A stretch of DNA of 12,584 nt, from positions 1-12,584 of the forward strand of contig JAUILJ010000135.1 in assembly GCA_030433055.1 (NCBI GenBank), in the 5' to 3' direction. Within the stretch, counting starts at the first letter, position 1; every line of letters starts with the position of its first letter. The notes beneath the pieces were generated by a model, which was not told the origin of the DNA, did no database searches, and saw only the letters and a list, made by a program, of their open reading frames with translations. Made by a program: the position numbers and the translations under genes. The stretch comes from Polyangia bacterium (GTDB lineage Bacteria; Myxococcota_A; Polyangia; Polyangiales; Polyangiaceae). Shown here piece by piece: positions 6,697-12,584 of the stretch.

Positions 6697-7175
6697 TGGC
6701 TTGCCTCGACCACGCCCATGCGCTTGGGAGCCGGGCGCTCCTCGAGTACTTGGATGGTGCCGTGAAGGAGCCGAATCGCCTGGTGGTGATCGCCGCCCAG
6801 CAGCGGTTCCAGAAGGCGCTCGATGAGCTGCAAGCCAGCGCTCGCTCCGACGCGGGTGCGGTGCTCCTTGCGACGCCGGAGCCCATCCTGCGCTACGGAC
6901 ACTGGAGTTTGCCGCGGACCGACTGGGTGCGGTTTCGCGTGCCCGAGCTCGGACGCGACTTCGTGATCGAGCTGAAGAAGCTCAGGCTGCTGGCCGACCG
7001 CATTCGGCGCCGGAAGGACGTGCGGGCGCTGTTCTGTGAGCGGGCGCTGCGGTTCCGCTGGAAGGACGGGGACGCCGGGCTCGACTTCTGGGGGCAACCG
7101 CTCGTGGGGTTCAACCCGCGGCGGGTGGTGGACGTGGTGCTGGAGGGGGCGGCGCGGGAGACGGAGGCGGCGTGA
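6696..7175 (+). CDS. Hypothetical protein (159 aa)
   Basis: The function is not recognised. The ATG at 6696 shares one base with the upstream stop (TGATG). The open frame extends much further upstream, but only inside the previous gene, so it was not used. The product is basic and apparently cytosolic. It has a long helix at residues 15-50, a central block that looks like strands (WVRFRVPELGRDFVIELKK), an arginine-rich stretch (RIRRRKDVRALFCERALRFRW) and a short beta-rich end (GFNPRRVVDVVL). The basic segment could bind nucleic acid, but nothing decisive is visible. The next gene starts within its stop codon (GTGA). Confidence 0.66.
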   Translation: MACLDHAHALGSRALLEYLDGAVKEPNRLVVIAAQQRFQKALDELQASARSDAGAVLLATPEPILRYGHWSLPRTDWVRFRVPELGRDFVIELKKLRLLADRIRRRKDVRALFCERALRFRWKDGDAGLDFWGQPLVGFNPRRVVDVVLEGAARETEAA

Positions 7176-7519
7176 GTGAGCGCGTCAACATTGTTGCTGT
7201 GGTGTCAGCGGACTGGGTGCGCCATCGCGACCAGTGTGAGGCCGCGTGTGAGGTGGCGCTGCGTGAGCGCTTCCCCGAGGCGGCGGTGCTGGTTGTGTGC
7301 TCGGGGAGGCAGACTCGGGCGAGTGCGACCGGGGCGGATGCGGAGCGCGTGGTGGCGATCTGCGAGCGGCTCAGCTGGGGGCCGCGGGTGTGGATGGAGG
7401 GCTGCGGTCACGCTACCGCTTGTAGTGCCCCTTCCTTGCTAGCCGACGGCCGACTTGGTCCCAGCAATCAAGATCCCACATGTGTCGAAACTGCAAAACT
7501 TCACGGAGAAGAGTCGTAG
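7172..7519 (+). CDS. Hypothetical protein (115 aa), last gene of the cassette, tail probably altered
   Basis: The function is not recognised. The GTG at 7172 overlaps the previous stop by 4 bases. The first 80 residues have an alpha/beta pattern beginning with a strand (VNIVAVVSADWV), a helix rich in Glu and Ala, another strand (AAVLVVCSG) and a third helix (DAERVVAICERLSW), reminiscent of a small Rossmann-like fold. From about residue 80 (near 7411) base composition falls towards A/T and the protein becomes structureless (SNQDPTCVETAKLHGEES). I infer that the native 3' end was replaced at a junction near 7410-7430, but a search with the intact family would be needed to be sure. Confidence 0.6.
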   Translation: MSERVNIVAVVSADWVRHRDQCEAACEVALRERFPEAAVLVVCSGRQTRASATGADAERVVAICERLSWGPRVWMEGCGHATACSAPSLLADGRLGPSNQDPTCVETAKLHGEES

Positions 7520-7613
7520 CAACTCTGAGTGTCAGAGTCGTCCCGAGCTGGCCCAAATGGTGCCAAGTTAGCTGCGGATGAACTAAGCGGGATTCCGAGT
7601 GGCAACAGGTGGT

Positions 7614-8609
7614 ATGGTGAGGGGTATGTCCTCGCACAGCGCCTACCTTGTTGTCGTTGCAGTTCTCCTACTTCCAGCTTGTACGCCGGAGGACAGCGAA
7701 GCTTCGAAGTGCGCCGACAGCGCGGAGAAGATCAACGCACTCAAGAAATGCCCTGTCGGTAGTTTCCCTAGCGGAGGAGTCAGCGCCAACAACCGATGCG
7801 AGGGGCAGGCCTCCTACTCGTATATTGAGGAGGCTGGCGATATCAAAGGAGTGTGTATCTCCGAAGGCTCCTGCTCCTTTGCGTGCCTGTCCACCTGCAC
7901 AAACGTGCTTTACATCACGGAAACGGAGGTTGTCTGCGAGACAGAGGGTGGCATTGCGTGTCGCCCAGGCACCAGAAGGTGTAGTGGCGATACTCGTGAG
8001 GAGTGTCGCCTCGATGGGGCATCGTGGGAAACCGTCCCGTGCCCAACTGACGAAGTGTGCGTTGATGAGGGAGAGTGCAGAGTGCCGTGCCCCGACAACA
8101 CAACAATGAAACGATTGGAGTCCGGCGAGTGCGTGTGCCGCGACCCAAACCACATCGTCTCGGAAGACGGACTCAGCTGCGGGCCTTGCATTCCAACCTG
8201 CGAGGAGGAAGGGCTGCAATGCGGCAAGGATTCGCGCTGCCAGAAGTCCTGCGGAACCTGTTCTACCGGAACGGAGTGCGTCGCAGGCGGGTGCCAGACG
8301 TGCGAACCGAACGCATGCGGTGGCACATGCGGAAGCTGCCAAACGGGATCGAAGTGCCTGAGCGGCCAATGCGTGCCGTGCGGCTGCGGTTCAGCGACGT
8401 GCGGTGCTGACCCTTGCGGCAACTCCTGTGGTGCGTGCTCGTCCAACGCAGACTGCATCGGAGGCCAGTGTCAGGTTCGACTGGGGACCACGTGTTGTAC
8501 AGCTGGGCTTCCGTGCCAAATCACGAATGGATCCTTCCCGCTCGGGAGTTACTGTGAATGCATTGATGGGGCCGGGTACCGCTACCCCGGATCTGTGTGC
8601 CAGCCCTAG
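7614..8609 (+). CDS. Cysteine-rich secreted lipoprotein with CX2CX5CX4C repeats
   Basis: The N-terminus is a lipoprotein signal: a hydrophobic stretch (AYLVVVAVLLL) followed by the lipobox LPAC, so the product is exported, lipidated on that cysteine and probably sits in the outer membrane. The start is uncertain. ATG at 7614 and 7626 and GTG at 7599 are in frame, none has an ideal ribosome binding site, and the signal fits 7614 or 7626. After the anchor comes a block of the form CRPGTRRC, REECRL, GASWETVPC. Then follow three exact-spacing repeats CX2CX5CX4C at 8250-8294, 8328-8372 and 8427-8471, which suggest disulphide-bonded knots. This style of protein is common in Myxococcota. No enzymatic motif is seen. 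A role in surface adhesion or interaction is only a guess. Confidence 0.75.
   Translation: MVRGMSSHSAYLVVVAVLLLPACTPEDSEASKCADSAEKINALKKCPVGSFPSGGVSANNRCEGQASYSYIEEAGDIKGVCISEGSCSFACLSTCTNVLYITETEVVCETEGGIACRPGTRRCSGDTREECRLDGASWETVPCPTDEVCVDEGECRVPCPDNTTMKRLESGECVCRDPNHIVSEDGLSCGPCIPTCEEEGLQCGKDSRCQKSCGTCSTGTECVAGGCQTCEPNACGGTCGSCQTGSKCLSGQCVPCGCGSATCGADPCGNSCGACSSNADCIGGQCQVRLGTTCCTAGLPCQITNGSFPLGSYCECIDGAGYRYPGSVCQP
8250..8471 (+). repeat. Three CX2CX5CX4C repeat units within the lipoprotein gene
   Basis: Units of 45 bases at 8250-8294, 8328-8372 and 8427-8471 encode CGTCSTGTECVAGGC, CGSCQTGSKCLSGQC and CGACSSNADCIGGQC. Cysteine spacing is identical in all three, while the linkers between them differ in length (33 and 54 bases). 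They are diverged tandem modules rather than a DNA-level repeat. Confidence 0.75.
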
Positions 8610-8686
8610 CGCCCACTCCACGCTTTTCAGTACGGCGCGCGGGCCGGACTAGCACTTCACTTTCACGTCCCTGTTTGGAGGTCACG

Positions 8687-8923
8687 ATGGACAGAAACAA
8701 CTATAATATGGAGTCAGGGTGGAGACCCACCGAAGAAGGTCAGATGTTTGAGGCTGTGGCGCGAACGAACGACTCCAAGCGAGTCATCGCGAGAGCAACC
8801 GCCAATCTTTCCGTCACCGTGGGTGTGGCGTTCAGGGACCTCTATGGACCAGAGGGGATTGCTGAGGTTGAGCGTAGTATCAGAAATGTATGTGAGCAGC
8901 TCGCGGATGGCTTCCCTGAGTAG
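8687..8923 (+). CDS. Hypothetical small protein (78 aa)
   Basis: The function is not recognised. The ATG at 8687 has a near-perfect ribosome binding site, GGAGGT, at 8677-8682, which settles the start against the longer open frame beginning at 8597. The product is soluble and charged. It has a central stretch of alternating residues (RVIARATANLSVTVGVAFRDLYG) likely to form strands, and a C-terminal helix (GIAEVERSIRNVCEQLADGF). It lies 77 bases after the cysteine-rich lipoprotein on the same strand. No partner is evident, and the downstream region 8924-9176 shows no gene I can support. Confidence 0.6.
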   Translation: MDRNNYNMESGWRPTEEGQMFEAVARTNDSKRVIARATANLSVTVGVAFRDLYGPEGIAEVERSIRNVCEQLADGFPE

Positions 8924-9176
8924 AGCAATCGAATCCACGCCGACGGTTCCTCATTGTGCTCGCCTGGGGGTACTCAAGGCTGGTAACATCGAGGTGGCAA
9001 TCACTTGAGCATGGGAAGGTAGCTCGGACGCACATGTCAAATCCCGATCCAGTGGTATCAGGTTCTGGAATCTCTGATCACACCTAGGTTGGATTTCAGG
9101 TCGCTGGTGATGCTCTTCGTTTTGAAGTAGCCACGCGCGCCCGTCTTGGCGGCGTGCAAATGGGCAGAGGTACGAC

Positions 9177-9749
9177 ATGGGACACTGGACAACAAGTCCT
9201 ACAAGCGCGAGCACTGATCTCACCTCCGCGCTGCAGGTGGTGGACAACCTGTTCGACTACATGAGTGACGGTCGTGGAAAACCCTCAAACAAGGAGCGCG
9301 CACTCTTCGCTTCGGCGGTCGTATTTCTCTATGGAATTTGGGAGAACTTCGCAGAATGCATTGCGATCGAAATAGCTGGCAGGGTGTCGAGTGAGATTCC
9401 GCCAGACTGCATTCCCGCCATCGTGAGAGCCACACTAGAGAAGAAGCCTGCCTGGGAACTTGCCGTCACCCCTGGATGGCGCGTGCTCTGGCGCGAGGAG
9501 GTTCGCTCCCGCGCTCTCGGAGACGGGGAGAAACGGTATGGGATGAACAGCGCTGGTGGCGACGCCGTGACCAGTCTACTTGCGCTTGCGGGGATCAGCC
9601 GTCCATTCGAAGGGACGAACGGGGCCATCATCCCATCGCACCTCAAGAATGTGAACACGGTGCTGGATGCGCTCGATGCACTCGTGAAGCTTCGTGGGGA
9701 GATCGTGCACATGATCAGGCGTCCCGCGCCGAGTGTGGTGTTCTCCTGA
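9177..9749 (+). CDS. HEPN-like protein (190 aa), possible RNase
   Basis: The ATG at 9177 has AGAGGT 5 to 10 bases upstream. The protein is mainly helical. A helix near residues 45-66 (FASAVVFLYGIWENFAECIAI) has the aromatic YxxWENF pattern seen in MAE_28990/MAE_18760-type HEPN domains, and residues 173-178 read RGEIVH, the R-x4-H motif at the end of the last long helix (DALDALVKLRGEIVHM). In this superfamily that motif forms a metal-independent RNase active site on dimerisation, and members serve in toxin-antitoxin, abortive-infection and restriction systems. The assignment is by pattern only. The gene stands alone: no antitoxin such as a MNT nucleotidyltransferase lies next to it. It may belong with the other defence-like genes of the window. 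Confidence 0.6.
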   Translation: MGHWTTSPTSASTDLTSALQVVDNLFDYMSDGRGKPSNKERALFASAVVFLYGIWENFAECIAIEIAGRVSSEIPPDCIPAIVRATLEKKPAWELAVTPGWRVLWREEVRSRALGDGEKRYGMNSAGGDAVTSLLALAGISRPFEGTNGAIIPSHLKNVNTVLDALDALVKLRGEIVHMIRRPAPSVVFS

Positions 9750-9771
9750 AGTGCTAGACCAAGAAGTCGGA

Positions 9772-9792
9772 GTTAGCGCGCCGCGCGCTAGC
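9772..9792 (+). terminator. Hairpin after the HEPN-like gene, possible terminator
   Basis: GTTAGCGCG, loop CCG, and CGCGCTAGC form a 9-bp stem with one G-U pair, 22 bases after the stop of the 9177 gene. No T-tract follows, so intrinsic termination would be weak. Its position still suggests a 3'-end stabilising or terminating structure. Confidence 0.35.
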
Positions 9793-9906
9793 TTCGGCGG
9801 CTGCGCGTGGCAAGGGTGCTTGGTGACGCCGTATGCAGCTCACCTCAAGCGGCGAGATCTATGTGACCGCTGGTTGAAAGGCGTGGGCCAGTCGCTACCC
9901 TAGGCC

Positions 9907-10797
9907 ATGGGGACGCGGAGGAGAAAGGGGCAGGGTGAGTCCAAGCGTGAAGCCGTTCGAAGGCGGCTCGCAGCCGAGCCTCCACTGAGGTTTCTGGGGG
10001 GGCGTTGTGCAGCGGACATCGAGGCGCTCGAGATCGAGCACATCCGAGCCCTGCGTCGCCACCTGAACTTTCGTCGAATACCTGCCAATCATCCTATCCG
10101 GCACCTCTGGTCAACCAGAAGTTCGGAAAGTCGTTTCCGCTTGCAGCACTTGGCTGACGACCTACAAAGCACCGAAGGCGTCGATGGCTTTCCCGGACTC
10201 GTACGCCGGATGCTCGAGGATGGGGAAGCGTATGAGGACTACAGGTATGAACTGCGGGTGGCAGCGAACCTAGCGCGCGCTGGGGCGCACGTGACTCGCC
10301 TTGCTGGTCCGACAGTGGGCGCTGACATCGAGTTCCGTACGGATCGACAACTTCTCTGTGGGGTAGCGTGCTACCGAACGAGGAGCGCCACGCCGCACGC
10401 AGTAGCCGCTACGAAAGCGTGCGGCGAGATCTCGCAGCGGTTCCTCCCCGTTTTCGGCGCGGAACCCATTCCGTTGAGCGTAGGCTTAAAGAACGAGGCA
10501 TCCTTCGCAGCTTTGTGCGGTGTCTCTCCTGTCGATGCATCCTCTGGTAGGCAGCACCGGCATCGCCTGAATCGAGGGGGAAATCGTGACGCGAACCGGG
10601 CGCTGTGGGTGATCGCGTTCGTGCGCGCACGCTGCGATCCTCGCACCAAGGAATATGTTCAACGCCGAAGAGCTGAGGGCTTGTCTAAGCCTGAGATCCT
10701 CAGATGTATCAAGCGCTACATCGCCCGCGAAGTGTTCAAAGTTCTGCAGGCTTCGGAAGTCGCGGGGCCCGCAACCATCATCGTTGAAGCTGCTTGA
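9907..10797 (+). CDS. Chimeric ORF: uncharacterised, possibly nuclease-like protein fused to an IS110 transposase C-terminus
   Basis: This ORF of 296 codons has two unrelated parts. Residues 1-193 are an uncharacterised protein. It has a basic N-terminus, a helical region, then YRYELRVAANLARAG, a strand, GADIEFRTDRQ and CGVACYR. This order (Glu115, Asp140 in DIEF, a strand ending ACYR) resembles a PD-(D/E)XK nuclease core, though the usual E-x-K is replaced, so activity is doubtful. Residues 194-280 match the conserved C-terminal domain of IS110/IS116 transposases (FAALCGVSPVDASSG, RHRLNRGGNRDAN, PEILRCIKRYIAREV). The start at 9907 is the first ATG after an in-frame stop, but its ribosome binding site is poor. 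The fusion is in frame and uninterrupted. It is most probably the result of IS-mediated decay, which replaced the native 3' end of the first gene. Confidence 0.65.
   Translation: MGTRRRKGQGESKREAVRRRLAAEPPLRFLGGRCAADIEALEIEHIRALRRHLNFRRIPANHPIRHLWSTRSSESRFRLQHLADDLQSTEGVDGFPGLVRRMLEDGEAYEDYRYELRVAANLARAGAHVTRLAGPTVGADIEFRTDRQLLCGVACYRTRSATPHAVAATKACGEISQRFLPVFGAEPIPLSVGLKNEASFAALCGVSPVDASSGRQHRHRLNRGGNRDANRALWVIAFVRARCDPRTKEYVQRRRAEGLSKPEILRCIKRYIAREVFKVLQASEVAGPATIIVEAA
10486..10797 (+). mobile_element. IS110-family transposase C-terminal fragment
   Basis: From about 10486 the translated sequence switches to the C-terminal (Transposase_20) domain of IS110-family elements, which carries the serine-recombinase-like region of these RNA-guided DEDD transposases. 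The hallmark ALCGVSPV-ASSG, HRLNRGGNR-AN and IRCIKRY-type motifs are intact here. The N-terminal DEDD domain is absent, so it cannot transpose. The left junction lies between codons 190 and 195 of the chimeric ORF. The right end is near 10797, where IS3-type sequence begins. Confidence 0.75.
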
Positions 10798-10807
10798 CTG
10801 ACATAGG

Positions 10808-11011
10808 GGCATCAACGCCGTCGCTGAGAGCTTCTTCTCGACTCTGAAGACTGAACTCCTGCACGGGCGAACCTGGCCCAACGGGCTCGTCCTGCGCGCC
10901 GCTCTCTTCGAGTACATCGAGATTTTCTACAACCGCCAGCGACTACACTCGTCGCTCGGCTACAAGACACCCGCAGAAGTCGAAGACCAATACGCGGCGC
11001 AAGCCGCCTAA
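10808..11011 (+). pseudogene. IS3-family transposase OrfB, C-terminal remnant
   Basis: A frame without a start codon encodes NAVAESFFSTLKTELLHG, TWPNG, then FEYIEIFYNRQRLHSSLGY and TPAEVEDQYA before a TAA at 11009-11011. These are the last 65 or so residues of an IS3-family rve integrase domain, including the catalytic Glu of the DDE triad in the AESFFSTLK block. The rest of the element upstream is missing, cut at about 10800 against the IS110 fragment. The remnant is inactive. Confidence 0.85.
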
Positions 11012-11014
11012 CTA

Positions 11015-11041
11015 GGTGTCAACGAAATCGGGGGAAGGCCA
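11015..11041 (+). repeat. IS3-type right terminal inverted repeat
   Basis: The 27 bases after the transposase stop, from GGTGTC to the terminal GGAAGGCCA, have the look of an IS3-family right end: read inward they start TGGCCTTCC, and IS3-family ends carry terminal TG/CA. No matching left end is in the window, so the element was truncated from its left side. Confidence 0.5.
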
Positions 11042-11385
11042 CCCCCATGGGCCGAAGCCCACGCACTCGCTTGGCTAATGCACCCACGCTTGCCGTGAGG
11101 AACGAAGCCGACCAAGCAAGTCGGGCAGCCGTCGCCAGTCCTTCCAGGACCAGCTCGGGTCGCGTCGCCGTGAAGGCGGGAGCGGTGGTGGTGCCGGGCA
11201 AGTGGGTGGTGAGCTCGTCAGCCGAAGCGTCGGGGCGAGCAGAGTGATCTTCGCCTTTCGGAAGCGATCCCAGGATTGACGCGTCTGGCCAGCAACTGGG
11301 CTAACCCCCGCAAGCTTCTCAGGATCCAGCACAAAGGGAAGGAACTCGTCCTACAGCGTAGTACTATCTAGGCAAGGAGTTCCCA
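11042..11385. other. Intergenic region, about 344 bases, no supported gene
   Basis: Between the IS3 right end and the next lipoprotein gene only short shadow ORFs occur. A minus-strand stretch near 11240-11332 encodes LDPEKLAGVSPVAGQ and QSWDRFRKAKI, which has protein-like composition and may be a gene remnant, but no start or family could be assigned. A promoter for the downstream gene is likely near 11340-11367, where TACTAT at 11362-11367 resembles a -10 element without a good -35. Confidence 0.4.
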
Positions 11386-12375
11386 ATGAAGCACAGCGCT
11401 CTCCTGACGGTGCTTGCGTGCACTCTCAACGCATGTGGAGGCACAGGAGCGGTTGCAGCGCCGCCCGCCTTTGAACCTGAAGGCCAGACTACCTGTGGGG
11501 TTGTCAAGAGTCCGAAGAAGCCGCTGATTGTGGAGTGGCCTGCCACTCGTCGGGCTGAACTCGAAACCGTCGCCCAGAGCGGTCTCGTTGTGGTCCGCTA
11601 CGATGGGTGTGACATGGAGGTGCTGTCGCGGTGCCACGTGGCGTCCCAGTACCAGTTCATTCCCACCACCCCGAAACAGGAGACCATCGTTGTTAGGAAC
11701 AGTGACGACCTGTACGCCACCATCCCAGTCTACGCAGCAGCCTTCGAGGGGAAGCTCGCATCCGCAGGTGAGCTCAACGTTGACATGATGGTCGTTGGGC
11801 GCCTCGTTGGCCCCGACGATGACATTAGCCGTTCAATGCTGCGCGGAACCTGCGAGGGGGCAAGCCATGTGGTCCATGGACTCTCGGTGGGTGCATTCGA
11901 GTTCTTTGCCGGAGCCTCGGCGGAGGCTAGTTCCAGTGCGGGAGGTCTCGGCCTGGCCGCGGGGATCTCGTCCAAGACAAGCAAAGAGACGCTTCGCCGT
12001 GATGGCACACCATCTGAATGCAAATACGAAGCGGACCAGAGCAAGCCTCCTCGCGACTGTAGCGCGCTGCTCGGGGTCGAGGTCGTGGAGCTCGTGGACG
12101 ATGTTCAGAGCCAAGGGGAGCCGCAGTCGTCAGGGGGAGTTGAATCCACTCCGCCACGAAGCAAGCGCCCCAGCGTCTCGGTCGAGGACGTGGGAGGGGC
12201 ATGCGAGGACGACGAGTTCCTTGAATGCCGACAACGAGGCTATTCGCGCTGCCAGGCTTTTGGTCCGCCAACCCGGACAACACTCAGGGCGATAGCTGCG
12301 GCGGGCTGCGGCGGGGAGCGGTTCGAGGACTGCGTGGGAAAGGAATTTGGACGGTGCTGCTGCGACCGATTCTGA
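11386..12375 (+). CDS. Lipoprotein of unknown function (329 aa)
   Basis: The ATG at 11386 has AAGGAG 6 to 11 bases upstream. The first 17 residues (MKHSALLTVLACTLNAC) form a short lipoprotein signal with lipobox LNAC, so the product is exported and lipidated. The mature part begins with a disordered linker, then a domain of about 190 residues (KPLIVEWPATRRAELE, VVVRYDGCDMEVL, LYATIPVYAAAFEGKL, THVVHGLS-like segments). It includes a glycine/serine-rich patch (GASAEASSSAGGLGL). This arrangement resembles a lipoprotein family I associate with Myxococcota that has no known role. The C-terminus is cysteine-rich and ends CCCDRF. The next gene starts inside its last codons, so both are probably co-transcribed. 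Confidence 0.75.
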   Translation: MKHSALLTVLACTLNACGGTGAVAAPPAFEPEGQTTCGVVKSPKKPLIVEWPATRRAELETVAQSGLVVVRYDGCDMEVLSRCHVASQYQFIPTTPKQETIVVRNSDDLYATIPVYAAAFEGKLASAGELNVDMMVVGRLVGPDDDISRSMLRGTCEGASHVVHGLSVGAFEFFAGASAEASSSAGGLGLAAGISSKTSKETLRRDGTPSECKYEADQSKPPRDCSALLGVEVVELVDDVQSQGEPQSSGGVESTPPRSKRPSVSVEDVGGACEDDEFLECRQRGYSRCQAFGPPTRTTLRAIAAAGCGGERFEDCVGKEFGRCCCDRF

Positions 12376-12584
12376 GAGTTCTTGGGGTAGGGCTGCTGCT
12401 GCAGGGCTGCGCCCAATCAGCACCACCAGTTACGACCGCGTCCTTTGCGAAGCAGATCCGGTTTTTCGGGACCTTCACGTTTGGTGACTCGAAGGCGCAT
12501 GTGAAAGAAGTCCTTGGACGGCCGACGGAAGGGAGCGAGCATTTCACCGACGACGCACTCCGTTTCGACAACTGCGTAGTCTAC
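12354..12584 (+). CDS. Lipoprotein, BamE/SmpA-like fold suggested, runs off the window
   Basis: The gene starts at a GTG (12354) preceded by AAAGGA about 9 bases upstream, and overlaps the previous gene by 22 bases in another frame. Residues 1-19 form a lipoprotein signal (LLRPILRVLGVGLLLQGC) with lipobox LQGC. Downstream, FGDSKAHVKEVLGRPTEGSE and FDNCVVY have the G-x-S/T...V...LG.P pattern of small two-layer domains like BamE/SmpA (OmlA), in which such a loop and helix precede the first strand. Those proteins bind the outer-membrane assembly machine, but the resemblance here is structural pattern only and the protein is incomplete (77 codons visible). Overlap with the upstream lipoprotein suggests coupled expression. 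Confidence 0.65.
   Translation, partial: MLLRPILRVLGVGLLLQGCAQSAPPVTTASFAKQIRFFGTFTFGDSKAHVKEVLGRPTEGSEHFTDDALRFDNCVVY

Noticed and set aside
7481..7525. An ATG at 7481 opens with MCRNCKT, resembling the start of DUF2277 proteins (MCRNIKT).
   Set aside because: Similarity ends after eight residues, the remaining frame has no family features and soon stops, and there is no ribosome binding site.
7668..8369. Long minus-strand ORF of 233 codons opposite the cysteine-rich lipoprotein.
   Set aside because: It is a shadow of the plus-strand gene, whose lipobox and regular cysteine repeats show the true frame.
8951..9247. Minus-strand ORF of 98 codons in the gap before the HEPN-like gene.
   Set aside because: It overlaps the start of a better-supported gene, has no ribosome binding site that I can see and matches no family I know.
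11047..11247. Plus-strand ORF of 66 codons and overlapping minus-strand ORFs after the IS3 end.
   Set aside because: No ribosome binding site, no recognisable family and low-complexity composition. Kept only as a possible remnant in the intergenic note.
11341..11360. GGAAC followed by CGTA upstream of the 11386 lipoprotein, considered as a third ECF-type promoter.
   Set aside because: The spacer is 11 bases rather than 16, and none of the other conserved positions of the two good copies are present.

Overview
The window is GC-rich bacterial DNA that looks like accessory sequence from a Myxococcota (myxobacterial) chromosome or large plasmid. The taxon is an inference. It rests on codon use strongly biased to G/C at third positions, on two lipoproteins of a cysteine-rich and low-complexity style common in that phylum, and on the mosaic of insertion-sequence debris. 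No rRNA, CRISPR array or complete insertion sequence is present.

Layout. (1) 1-419: the 3' part of a GNAT acetyltransferase gene that loses the family C-terminus near base 175, followed by an unrecognised remnant. (2) 420-3955, minus strand: a two-gene operon encoding an AAA+ ATPase and a cytosolic subtilisin-like protease, recognised as ietA-ietS. This pair was described as a Ti-plasmid stability (toxin-antitoxin) module and later as an anti-phage system (IetAS). (3) 3956-4292: a divergent intergenic region holding a degenerate tRNA-Gly-like sequence and a promoter. (4) 4293-about 7519, plus strand: a compact run of seven small genes of unknown function. Most gaps are tiny or are start/stop overlaps, and four genes share the same strong GAAAGGA ribosome binding site. 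Two of the genes are preceded by matching ECF-sigma-type promoters (GGAAC-N16-CGTA) embedded in a conserved block of about 52 bp. (5) 7614-8923: a secreted cysteine-rich lipoprotein and a small unknown protein. (6) 9177-9749: a HEPN-like protein with an R-x4-H motif. (7) 9907-11041: an unknown, possibly nuclease-like gene fused in frame to the C-terminus of an IS110-family transposase, then the 3' end of an IS3-family element. (8) 11386-12584: two overlapping lipoprotein genes, the second running off the window.

How the parts may work together. The IetAS pair, the HEPN-like protein, the nuclease-like fragment and the IS debris form a plausible defence or mobile island. The best candidates for something undescribed are the seven-gene cassette with its twin ECF-type promoters, and the chimeric IS110 fusion. 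The functions of the small genes are not known, and none is invented here.
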